A stretch of 64,000 nucleotides of DNA, taken from an uncultured Kiloniellaceae bacterium (GTDB taxonomy: Bacteria > Pseudomonadota > Alphaproteobacteria > Kiloniellales > Kiloniellaceae). The position numbers and the translations under genes are program-made. The notes below the pieces were generated by a model. It worked only from the letters and a program-made list of their open reading frames with translations. It was not told where the DNA came from and did no database searches. Shown in pieces: positions 55,756-63,419 of this stretch (position 1 is its first letter; each line of letters starts with the position of its first letter). The stretch is taken from positions 62,001 through 126,000 of the forward strand of contig CANMQP010000024.1 in NCBI GenBank assembly GCA_947500035.1, given 5' to 3'.

Positions 55756-56187
55756 ATGCTGAGATTATTCCCCAGGCTTCTCTGTTTGATCCTTCCCATT
55801 GGCGTCAGTATCGCGGCGGCTGACGCCGCCGATCTGAACGGTATTGTTACGCACGTTCGCGACGGCGACACGATCGAGGTTGGTGGCGTGCCCATACGTC
55901 TAAACGGTCTTCATGCCCCCGATAAAGGCCCAGAAGCTAAGCGACGGGCGACCGAGTTCATGAAGGACCTGGTTCTGAACCAAGCTGTCGTTTGTCGCCT
56001 GAACGGCGAGAGAAGTTATGACCGGCTAATCGGGATTTGCTGGCGCGGCGAGACGGACGTCGCCAGGGCGCTCATCAAAGCTGGTTTAGGCCGGGATTGC
56101 CCCCGGTATTCTGGTGGGCGGTATGCTGGTGATGAACCTCAATCAGTCAAGACGATGCCACTGCCCGGCTACTGTATATCGCGCTAA
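55756..56187 (+). CDS. Secreted thermonuclease-family (SNase-like) protein
   Basis: A 143-residue protein with a signal peptide (MLRLFPRLLCLILPIGVSIA ... ADAADL) and an SNase fold: VTHVRDGDTIEVGGVPIRLN with the catalytic-site Asp residues, GLHAPDKGPEAKRRATEFMK, and VCRLNGERSYDRLIGICWRG. It would cut nucleic acids in the periplasm or outside. Such proteins are common in transfer regions, where they may help clear DNA at the pore. The C-terminal Arg of the classic triad lies in the RSYDRLIG part. It stands between the two leader copies. Confidence 0.82.
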   Translation: MLRLFPRLLCLILPIGVSIAAADAADLNGIVTHVRDGDTIEVGGVPIRLNGLHAPDKGPEAKRRATEFMKDLVLNQAVVCRLNGERSYDRLIGICWRGETDVARALIKAGLGRDCPRYSGGRYAGDEPQSVKTMPLPGYCISR

Positions 56188-56207
56188 AGCGCTCTTAGGA
56201 AAGGCTA

Positions 56208-56383
56208 CGCCTCTCCCGCAAAGGTACGTCGCTCCGCTCCCGTCGCGGGGTTTCCCCATCTTTCGGCCTTCGGCCTGCAAGACGGCGCATAGCGCCGCCC
56301 TCCCTGCGGTCGGGTGGGTGATTCCCCTCCCCCGCTCCGCCCTTGCCCCTCTCTCCTTAGTGGACTCCAGGAAGAAGTTCAAC
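56208..56383 (+). repeat. Repeated leader, copy B, upstream of the methylase-like gene
   Basis: About 175 bases similar to 53596-53776 and ending 20 bases before the next start codon, the same spacing as copy A. The most conserved blocks are GTTTCCCCAT, GTGGGTGAT, CGCCCTTGCCCCTCTCTCCT and CTCCAGGAAGAAGTTCAAC. Sequence between blocks has drifted. Confidence 0.65.
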
Positions 56384-56402
56384 CGACCTGTGGGAGTGGC
56401 AA

Positions 56403-57170
56403 ATGCCGAGTTTAATCGATACGCCGAACAGCTTGATAAAGAGTTTTGTTAAGTCGTTGCGGGGTTTGGACACCAGCAAAGATAATTATACGAAATTTCG
56501 CGATTTTCTAACCCTTGCCTATTGCGCCTATGCAAAGACGACCTCACCGCCGCAGCGGGCCGAGGAGCTGGAGGCGGAGTATATGCGGGTCGTTGGAACC
56601 TATGCCAACAAGGACGACATTCGCCAGATGCCGGAAATGATCAGCCAGGTCTATAAAGGCGTACAGCTCAACATGGATTTCTTGGGGTGCGTTGCTGGAG
56701 AACTGGAACTACTGAACGCTGACGCTGGCCAGTTCTTTACTCCTTACGAGGTGTCGAAGATGATGGCCATGCTAAACCTGGACGGCATCAAAGAACGGAT
56801 CACCGAAAATGGTTATGTAACTGTGTCAGAGCCAGCTTGTGGGGCAGGAAGTATGGTTCTGGCTCTTGCAGATGTGCTTACCGAAGAGGGTTTTGATCCA
56901 GGTTTGACGATGTGGGTTGAGGCCACAGATGTTGCCGAGATGCCATTTAAGATGACCTTCCTGCAATTGGCTTTTCGGGGGGTCGCTGGTCGGGTCTATC
57001 GCGCCAACAGCTTAGCGTTGGAAACCTTCGAGACGGTGACCTTGCCCGCTTCCCACAGGTTTATCGACACGCAGGGTTTTCCCTTCGCAAAGGACAACGA
57101 AAAACAAGCGAACGAAGCAGTGCAGAAAGCGCCGGTCGCGAAGATTGGCGAGCAGATGATGTTGTTCTAA
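56403..57170 (+). CDS. N6-adenine methylase-like protein lacking a clear catalytic motif
   Basis: A 255-residue protein with the SAM-binding part of type I/IIG methylases: AGQFFTPYEVSKMMAMLNLD and motif I SEPACGAGSMVLALADVL (about residue 140-157). The expected NPPY/NPPF catalytic motif does not appear: the equivalent stretch reads EATDVAEMPFKMTFLQLAFR and the protein soon ends (SHRFIDTQGFPF). The family is frequent on conjugative plasmids as short methylase-like proteins. It may bind SAM or DNA without methylating, perhaps as an anti-restriction factor. Start ATG 56403 after the repeated leader. Confidence 0.75.
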   Translation: MPSLIDTPNSLIKSFVKSLRGLDTSKDNYTKFRDFLTLAYCAYAKTTSPPQRAEELEAEYMRVVGTYANKDDIRQMPEMISQVYKGVQLNMDFLGCVAGELELLNADAGQFFTPYEVSKMMAMLNLDGIKERITENGYVTVSEPACGAGSMVLALADVLTEEGFDPGLTMWVEATDVAEMPFKMTFLQLAFRGVAGRVYRANSLALETFETVTLPASHRFIDTQGFPFAKDNEKQANEAVQKAPVAKIGEQMMLF

Positions 57171-57211
57171 AGAGAGCTAAGAGGGAAGAGTTCTTCGGTG
57201 GATGATGCCGC

Positions 57212-57640
57212 TTAGGCCAAGATTACCAGGGTCATGACACCGGCAAGGAGTGCGAAGGCGCTCATACCTGCCGCCACCAGGGCGAGGCGGGACGCCGAGC
57301 GCGCTGCCGACAGATGTCCGGCTTGTTGTTCGAGCAATTCGACCATTTGAGACCGCCACGCGTCGGCGGTCTCGTTTCCGGATTTCCGGATTTCGATCCT
57401 CGCAACCTCAACCGCTTTTCCGATGATCTGTTCAGCTAATTCGCGACTGTTCTCCCGGTAACGTGCCGTAATGGCCTCAACTTCCATAGCCAAACTCTGT
57501 ACGGTTTGATCCGTCCGACTGGTGTATTGATCAAAGATCACATCATGGAGATAGATTATCGAAAAGATCGGGTCGTCCTCTCCGAGGACGACCTTATGTC
57601 TTTTCGCAATCTCTTGGATGATCAGCTGCTTATCGAGCAT
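57212..57640 (-). CDS. traM: TraM-like transfer protein (IncP type)
   Basis: A 142-residue protein with a long helical middle (about 40-110, coiled-coil-like) and one C-terminal membrane helix (LALVAAGMSAFALLAGVMTL). It is the last of three minus-strand genes in the RP4 order traK-traL-traM. Its size and position match RP4 TraM, whose role is poorly known. Starts 6 bases after the traL stop. Confidence 0.7.
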   Translation of the reverse strand: MLDKQLIIQEIAKRHKVVLGEDDPIFSIIYLHDVIFDQYTSRTDQTVQSLAMEVEAITARYRENSRELAEQIIGKAVEVARIEIRKSGNETADAWRSQMVELLEQQAGHLSAARSASRLALVAAGMSAFALLAGVMTLVILA

Positions 57641-57646
57641 CAGCGT

Positions 57647-58372
57647 TTACAGAACGAGAGCTACTTGGTTGAAGATGGCCTTTTGAACCATGGTCAGTCG
57701 TTGTTTTGCCATCAGTTGGAATTTCTCAGAGGCAAGGGCTTCCTCAAATGTCAATTTTGCCTTCAGCATCACTTCGACATCCTTGCCGAAGGTTTCTGAT
57801 GTTTGACGGGCGATGCGGATTATTCCGGAAACCCGGCCTTTATGGCGGCTAAAAACCTTGGTTGCCTCAAAGTCTTTATCTCCCTCGCGGACCTCTCCGA
57901 AAAATTCATTCAGCCAGACGATAATGCGCGCATGTTCTGAGAATTGGCTGGCGAGCTGGTCAAAGCCGTGAAGGGTATCGGCGAGAGCGGGGCCGCCCGT
58001 AATGACTGGATGTACTACGACTTCCCGTCCAGCAGCATGGAGCATATCAATCGCATCGTTTTCGACCAGGTAGTTTGAAAAGGGGATGAAGGAACTTGCG
58101 CCGCTATCCACAACCAACTCAGCGTCCGAGGATGTGAGGGCAAGCTCCATTAGTTCATCGAACTTTCGTTCATTGACCTTGGAGCCTTCCATGAGCTCCA
58201 GCTTACGAACGTCGAAAGCGCCGTAACTGGCGAAGGATTGATTGACGGGGTCGGTATCTACACAGATCAGGTCGCGCCCGTTCTTGGAACGAAGATATTG
58301 GGCAATCAACGAGGAAACGTATGTCTTGCCGACGCCGCCTTTACCTTGGAGCGTGAAGTGTATGCGGGACAT
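57647..58372 (-). CDS. traL: TraL ATPase (ParA/MinD-like) of IncP transfer region
   Basis: About 241 residues starting MSRIHFTLQGKGGVGKTYVS, nearly the RP4 TraL start, with a deviant Walker A and CVDTDPVNQSFASYGAFDV next. ParA-like but lacking a DNA-binding N terminus. An in-frame start 60 bases upstream lies in traK and adds an unrelated extension. Its role in conjugation is auxiliary; VirC1-like positioning of the relaxosome at the pore is a plausible model. Confidence 0.85.
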   Translation of the reverse strand: MSRIHFTLQGKGGVGKTYVSSLIAQYLRSKNGRDLICVDTDPVNQSFASYGAFDVRKLELMEGSKVNERKFDELMELALTSSDAELVVDSGASSFIPFSNYLVENDAIDMLHAAGREVVVHPVITGGPALADTLHGFDQLASQFSEHARIIVWLNEFFGEVREGDKDFEATKVFSRHKGRVSGIIRIARQTSETFGKDVEVMLKAKLTFEEALASEKFQLMAKQRLTMVQKAIFNQVALVL

Positions 58373-58385
58373 GGTGGGAGCTTCC

Positions 58386-58712
58386 TTAGATGAGGTTATC
58401 TTTATCGGATGGGTCATAGGGCTTAAAGCCAAAGCTCTTTGGTTGGGTCGGCGTTGGCACCGGTTTCTTCTCGGTGTCCACTGCAGCTTTATCTTTTGTG
58501 ATATCCGCCGCAGGCTTGTCTTTTAAATGATCACGGACATAACGCGCGAACTGCGGGTAGGAGAGGGCGAGGCGGTTTTCGTCCCGAAGCTTCTCCCAGA
58601 TCATGACCACAGTCATACCGTTTTCATAGAGCTTTGCGATCTCGGCCTTGTGTGCAAGGAACTGATAGCGGCCTGTTCGCCGCTGTGGTTGTTGTGAGAG
58701 TGATTCACTCAT
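58386..58712 (-). CDS. traK: TraK oriT-binding protein (IncP type)
   Basis: A 108-residue basic protein (RRTGRYQFLAHKAEIAKLYE, VVMIWEKLRDENRLALSYPQ, FARYVRDHLKD). RP4 TraK binds and wraps the oriT side that faces its gene and raises relaxase efficiency. It is the first gene left of the oriT gap and is divergent from traJ, as in RP4. The C-terminal tail is Pro/Lys-rich. Confidence 0.8.
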   Translation of the reverse strand: MSESLSQQPQRRTGRYQFLAHKAEIAKLYENGMTVVMIWEKLRDENRLALSYPQFARYVRDHLKDKPAADITKDKAAVDTEKKPVPTPTQPKSFGFKPYDPSDKDNLI

Positions 58713-58959
58713 AATGAGAATCTATGAGCGAATTTGAGAAGCAGCAATAGGGTGTGAATCCTTGTGCGAAACTTGACACAGGATCACCACAAACCCACTG
58801 ATTCTCAATAGGTTTTACTCTTACTTGGAGTTTAAAGGGACAGGATGTGTATTTGCTATACCGCCGATGGAATCGGCGCTCCGCAACTACCACAACTTAC
58901 TCTCACTGCGTGCTCGACGATCCTGCCCTGCGGGACTTAAGCGAAGGAGATAAACACCA
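58713..58959. other. oriT: oriT of IncP type with nic site
   Basis: 247 bases between divergent traK and traJ. ATCCTGC at 58920-58926 matches the IncP nic consensus (YATCCTG|Y except the first base), placing the cut between 58925 and 58926. CGCCGAT/ATCGGCG (58862-58878) is a 7-bp inverted repeat to the left, and ACTTACTCTCACTG near 58896 with AGTAAGAGTAAAACC-like sequence near 58815 are candidate TraJ/TraK sites. RP4 has its oriT in the same place. Confidence 0.75.
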
Positions 58960-59304
58960 TTGGGAAGTGACAATCGTAAGCGGCATGTTCCGCCAATTAT
59001 GGTGCGGGTGACGCCAGAGGAGAAAGCGAGGATTCACGCCCAGGCGGAGGCCTGCGCGTTGAGTGCTCCTGCGTATCTGCGGAACCTTGGCCTGGGGCAT
59101 GACGTCGCCGGCGTCATGGATCAGAAAGCGATTCTTGATCTGCTTTCTGTGAACGCCGATCTGGGCCGTCTCGGCGGTCTCCTGAAGCTGTGGCTGACGC
59201 ACGACGAGCGCCTGGAAGCTTTTAGCGTTGAAGAGGTGAGGGGGCTTCTGGCCAAGATAGAGACAACGCAACGATGCATTCGTGAGAAGGTCGAAGCTCT
59301 GTGA
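58960..59304 (+). CDS. traJ: TraJ relaxosome protein (IncP type)
   Basis: A 114-residue ribbon-helix-helix-like protein. IMVRVTPEEKARIHAQAEAC, SAPAYLRNLGLGHDVAGVMD, and VNADLGRLGGLLKLWLTHDE match RP4 TraJ closely. It recognises oriT near nic and loads TraI. TTG start at 58960 has GAAGGAGAT in front, 8 bases away. It overlaps traI by 4 bases. Confidence 0.9.
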   Translation: MGSDNRKRHVPPIMVRVTPEEKARIHAQAEACALSAPAYLRNLGLGHDVAGVMDQKAILDLLSVNADLGRLGGLLKLWLTHDERLEAFSVEEVRGLLAKIETTQRCIREKVEAL

Positions 59305-60908
59305 TCGCGAAACGCGCCCCGCGGCGACGAGACAGCAAATCCAGCTTCACCGAATTAGCCCGTTATATCCTGGATCTGAAGAATGCCGGTCAAAAGGTGG
59401 ACGGGGTTCGTGTCTCGAACTGCCTAAGCGATACCGAGCTATTGGCCATAAAGGAGATCGAGGCCACTCAGGCCCTCAATCGCCGGACCAAGAACGACAA
59501 GACTTATCATCTGATTGTTTCGTTTCGTGCGGAAGAGAAGCCGACCGCAGAGCAGCTGAGCGATATCGAAGACGAGATTTGTCAGTCAATTGGCCTTGGC
59601 GCGCACCAGCGGATCCGCGTGGTGCACAACGACACCGACAATCTGCATATGCATTTGGCGATTAATAAGATCCATCCGGGAACACACAATTGTATTGAGC
59701 CTTACTACGATCACTTCAAGCTCGATGAAACCTGCCGACAGCTTGAGCAGAAGCACGGACTGCAGGTCGATAACCGGATCGATCGCGGCGAACGCGCCCA
59801 GGGCAAAGCCGGCGATATGGAAGCGCATTCCGGTGTCGAATCTTTCGAGAGCTGGGTAAAGGGCGAGCCTGCCGAAGTCCTCAAGGCCATGCTTGAGCAG
59901 CCGCAAATCTCTTGGGACCAGGTTCAGGAAACCTTGGCGCAATTCGACCTGGAGGTTCGCAAGCGCGGCGCCGGCTTTGTCATCGCAGACCGAAACCGCA
60001 GGCTCTTTGTGAAGAGCAGTACAATATTGCGAGCCGCGAGCAAGAAGGGCCTGGAGAGCAAACTTGGGAGCTTCGTTGCAGCTGGTGCTAAGGCGAAGGC
60101 GATCAAGGCCCGGATTCAGTACCAGAAGAAGCCGTTGCATCGGGATCCTGCCAAGGAGGCGCTGTATCGGCGCTACGAGCGTGAAAAGACCGCTCTCAAG
60201 CTTGCGAAGAAAGCGGCTATGGAGGCTCAGAAGACGGACAGAGATAGTCGCGCCGCGGCCTTGCGTGGTTCGTTTAGCATGCGCTCCCAACAGATCCGAG
60301 ACGGCCGTCATATCGCGAGCGGCGGGCGGCGACGGCTTTATCAGGATCTCGCTGTTGCAAGAAAGGAAGCCTTCGCGCGTTTGCGCGATGAAGATAAAGC
60401 CGCGCGCCAGGCCTTGCACAGCCAATACCGGGTGCAGAACTGGCAAGAGTTCCTGATTGACGAGGCCTTGGGCGGCAATGACGTCGCGTTGCGTGTTCTG
60501 CGCTCGCGCCCGAACCGCGCGATCAAGGGGCGGGGGACGGGTATTCTTTCTGGTGTTGAGAAAAATCCAATTATATATGATAGTATCGATAAGAATATTC
60601 GGAAGAACGGTGATGTTGTATACCGCTTTGGGGATGGCGGTAGCGTCCGAGACGAAGGCGATTGCCTGCGGATCGACGGGACGAACCGGGAAACCCTCTT
60701 CGCGGCGTTGCAAATGAGCATACAGAAGTATGGAAGCACGCTAGATGTTGATGGAACAGAGGACTTTAAGCGACAAATCATCGCGGTTAGCGGTGAAATG
60801 GGCTTACCGGTCAAGTTCAAGGACCGCGCGCAAGAGCGTGTCCGTGATGCCATCGACCGCCCGCCACCCCGCAAGTCTATTGATCGGCGGAGGCTCGACC
60901 AAAAATGA
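59301..60908 (+). CDS. traI: TraI relaxase, MOB-P type
   Basis: A 535-residue relaxase. Catalytic Tyr22 lies in ELARYILD, as in RP4 TraI (Tyr22). The metal-binding HxH is HMHLAINKIH at His116 and His118, the same numbering as RP4. It cuts one strand at nic, stays bound to the 5' end and pilots the strand. The C-terminal half has no helicase and is about 200 residues shorter than RP4 TraI, with Lys/Arg-rich helices. GTG start within the traJ stop (GTGA). Confidence 0.92.
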   Translation: MIAKRAPRRRDSKSSFTELARYILDLKNAGQKVDGVRVSNCLSDTELLAIKEIEATQALNRRTKNDKTYHLIVSFRAEEKPTAEQLSDIEDEICQSIGLGAHQRIRVVHNDTDNLHMHLAINKIHPGTHNCIEPYYDHFKLDETCRQLEQKHGLQVDNRIDRGERAQGKAGDMEAHSGVESFESWVKGEPAEVLKAMLEQPQISWDQVQETLAQFDLEVRKRGAGFVIADRNRRLFVKSSTILRAASKKGLESKLGSFVAAGAKAKAIKARIQYQKKPLHRDPAKEALYRRYEREKTALKLAKKAAMEAQKTDRDSRAAALRGSFSMRSQQIRDGRHIASGGRRRLYQDLAVARKEAFARLRDEDKAARQALHSQYRVQNWQEFLIDEALGGNDVALRVLRSRPNRAIKGRGTGILSGVEKNPIIYDSIDKNIRKNGDVVYRFGDGGSVRDEGDCLRIDGTNRETLFAALQMSIQKYGSTLDVDGTEDFKRQIIAVSGEMGLPVKFKDRAQERVRDAIDRPPPRKSIDRRRLDQK

Positions 60909-60949
60909 CATAACTATATCATATAATATAATATTTACCGGAGGACCGC

Positions 60950-62869
60950 ATGACACTCGGGCTCGGCATTGATGCCGGAAAAACCAAACGCAAGCAGCCC
61001 GGTCCGGTCCTCATTATCGGTCTTTTGTCATGCTTGGTTTTGGCCAACGTTGTCGCTACCCAATACCTTGCCTGGACGTTTCAGTATCACGGCAGTCTCG
61101 GTGAAGCGGTTACAGGTCAGTTTTATTGGCCCTGGAGCTGGCTGGTTTGGTCTTTCCAATTTTACGACACGCACGGACCGGTCTTCGATAGGGCGTATCT
61201 GGCCGTTGCCGCGACGATTGGAATCCTCTTCGGGAGCTATGCGCTGCTGTTCGGAATGATGACCCGCAAGCCGAAGGGCATCGATGACCTGCATGGATCG
61301 GCGCGCTTTGCCGAAGAAGACGAAATTAAAGCGACGGGCCTTCTGGGCAAGCAGGGCGTCTATGTCGGCGGCTGGAAAGACGACAAAGGCCAGGTGCGAT
61401 ATCTGCGCCATGATGGCCCGGAGCACATCATGGCTTTTGCGCCGACGCGAAGCGGAAAGGGCGTCGGGCTTGTTTTACCGACCCTGCTGTCGTGGTCGCA
61501 TAGCGCCGTCATCTACGACACGAAGGGCGAGAACTGGGCTTTGACGTCCGGCTGGCGTCGCGAGCACGCGAAGAACCGAGTCTTGAAGGTTGACCCCGCT
61601 GCGTCGGACGGCTCGTCGGTCAAATTCAATCCGCTCAGCGAGGTTCGTCTGGGCAGCATCCACGAAGTAGCGGACGTTCAGAACTTGGTCACAATGATTG
61701 TGGATCCGGATGGACGTGGCCTCAATGACCACTGGGCTAAGACCGGCCATGCGTTGCTTGTCGGGGCCAGCCTGCATCTTCTGTACAAACGCCGCCTCGA
61801 GGGCGGGACAGCGACCCTGGAGGGTGTCGCAGGCCTGCTCTCCGATCCGGCACGGCCCATCGATCTTGTCTATAAGGAAATGCTGGAATACGGCCATGTC
61901 GATGGCAAGCCGCACCCGACCGTGGCGGCGTCCGCGCGAGACATGCTGAACAAGGAAGGTCCGGAGCGCAGCGGCGTGCTCTCCACGGCCATGAGCTTTT
62001 TGACGCTCTACCGGGATCCTCTGGTGGCCATGAACACGTCCGCCAGTGAGTTTCAGATTCGCGACCTGATGAACCACGCGGATCCCATCAGCCTCTATCT
62101 GGTCATTCGCCCAGGCGACAAGGAACGCCTCAAGCCGCTGATTCGTCTTATCCTCAATCAGATCGTCCGGACCCTCGCGGAAAAGATGGAATTCGCGAAT
62201 GGCCGGGCGACGGCGCACTACGAGCACAGGCTTTTGCTGATGCTTGACGAGTTTCCTTCGCTGGGCCGCATGGAGATTTTCGAAAGCTCGCTGGCCTTCT
62301 TGGCCGGTTACGGCATTAAGGCCTATCTGATCACCCAGGATTTGGCGCAGCTCACTAAACAATATGGCCGGGATGAATCGATCACCTCGAATTGTCATGT
62401 CCGCGTGGCCTATGCACCGAACCGGCTGGAGACCGCCGATGCGCTCTCCAAGATGACCGGCACGACAACGGTCGTTAAGGAGAGCATTACGAGCTCCGGC
62501 AAGCGTTTCGGCGCTGTCTTGGGCCATGTCTCCAAGACCTATCACGAGACCCAACGGCCTTTGCTGACACCGGATGAGGTTTCGCGTCTGCCAGCACCCA
62601 AGAAGGTCAACGAAGGCGGCGTAGATGAAAGGATCACGGAAGCCGGTGACATGCTGATCTTTTCCGCCGGGCATCGCCCGATCTACGGCAAGCAGATCTT
62701 GTATTTCACCGATCCGACTTTCCAAGCCCGGGCGCTGATTGAAGCGCCACAGGAGAGCGACCGGCTCTACAGCTTTGATCGGGATCCTATGAGCGGTCCC
62801 GGTGTCGGCCAGGAGTTTGCGCGCAGCCAGGTCGAACAGGATCCTGCTTTGCAGTTCAAGCTGACATAG
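60950..62869 (+). CDS. traG: TraG/VirD4-type coupling protein (T4CP)
   Basis: A 639-residue ATPase that links relaxosome and secretion channel. N-terminal membrane helices (VLIIGLLSCLVLANVVATQY; IGILFGSYALLFGMM) precede Walker A AFAPTRSGKGVGLVLPTLL (about residue 165-180) and Walker B LLLMLDEFPSLGRM. GGAGG precedes ATG 60950. The 41-base gap to traI is AT-rich (TATCATATAATATAATATT) and could hold a promoter. In RP4 traH lies inside traI; no counterpart is evident. Confidence 0.92.
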   Translation: MTLGLGIDAGKTKRKQPGPVLIIGLLSCLVLANVVATQYLAWTFQYHGSLGEAVTGQFYWPWSWLVWSFQFYDTHGPVFDRAYLAVAATIGILFGSYALLFGMMTRKPKGIDDLHGSARFAEEDEIKATGLLGKQGVYVGGWKDDKGQVRYLRHDGPEHIMAFAPTRSGKGVGLVLPTLLSWSHSAVIYDTKGENWALTSGWRREHAKNRVLKVDPAASDGSSVKFNPLSEVRLGSIHEVADVQNLVTMIVDPDGRGLNDHWAKTGHALLVGASLHLLYKRRLEGGTATLEGVAGLLSDPARPIDLVYKEMLEYGHVDGKPHPTVAASARDMLNKEGPERSGVLSTAMSFLTLYRDPLVAMNTSASEFQIRDLMNHADPISLYLVIRPGDKERLKPLIRLILNQIVRTLAEKMEFANGRATAHYEHRLLLMLDEFPSLGRMEIFESSLAFLAGYGIKAYLITQDLAQLTKQYGRDESITSNCHVRVAYAPNRLETADALSKMTGTTTVVKESITSSGKRFGAVLGHVSKTYHETQRPLLTPDEVSRLPAPKKVNEGGVDERITEAGDMLIFSAGHRPIYGKQILYFTDPTFQARALIEAPQESDRLYSFDRDPMSGPGVGQEFARSQVEQDPALQFKLT

Positions 62870-62879
62870 GCGCTTGAGT

Positions 62880-63419
62880 ATGACTTTCTCGAAGACAATC
62901 CGCCTCTGCGTCGCCGCCTGCAGCCTGATTGCCGTGGGTCTGACCGGCGCGTGGTTTTCCGGCTACCGGCTTAACATGACCGAGTCCTTTCCGCGTGGGC
63001 TTTGGCGCTTGACCGACGCGCCGATAGCCAAAGGCGCTTTGGTGCTTTTTTGCCCAACAGACGCAGCGCTGTTCGAGCGCGCCCGCGATGCTGGCTATCT
63101 CGCCTATGGGCTTTGCGAAGGCGGCTTTGCGCCACTCATCAAGCGGATCGCCGCTGTGCCGGGAGATCAGGTGACGGTCACGGCGGCCGGCGTGCGGATC
63201 AACGATGCTTTGCAAGCCAAGAGCCAGAAAATTGCCACTGACAGTGTAGGTCAGGGTGTGCCGCGGGCACCGATTTCCGATGTGGTGCCAGCTGGGCATG
63301 TATTGCTGTTGTCGGACTACAGCGCTCGCTCCTACGACAGCCGATACTTCGGTGCGGTTCCTACAGGCCGCATTCAGGGTGTCGTGGTTCCGGTTCTGAC
63401 CGAGGGAGGCCTGTCGTGA
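62880..63419 (+). CDS. traF: TraF pilin-cyclising peptidase
   Basis: About 179 residues with one N-terminal membrane helix (IRLCVAACSLIAVGLTGAWF). The catalytic Ser is in NMTESFPRGLW (about residue 36), Lys in PLIKRIAAVPGD and Asp in SDYSARSYDSRYFG, as in RP4 TraF, the S26-like peptidase that trims and cyclises pilin. ATG 62880 is preferred; an in-frame TTG lies 6 bases upstream. Its stop overlaps the next GTG. Confidence 0.88.
   Translation: MTFSKTIRLCVAACSLIAVGLTGAWFSGYRLNMTESFPRGLWRLTDAPIAKGALVLFCPTDAALFERARDAGYLAYGLCEGGFAPLIKRIAAVPGDQVTVTAAGVRINDALQAKSQKIATDSVGQGVPRAPISDVVPAGHVLLLSDYSARSYDSRYFGAVPTGRIQGVVVPVLTEGGLS

Noticed and set aside
59586..60713. 375-codon antisense frame inside traI
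   Set aside because: Antisense shadow of a gene with clear relaxase motifs; no family features.
61475..62725. 416-codon antisense frame inside traG
   Set aside because: Shadow of the coupling protein in GC-rich DNA; lacks a ribosome site and recognisable domain.
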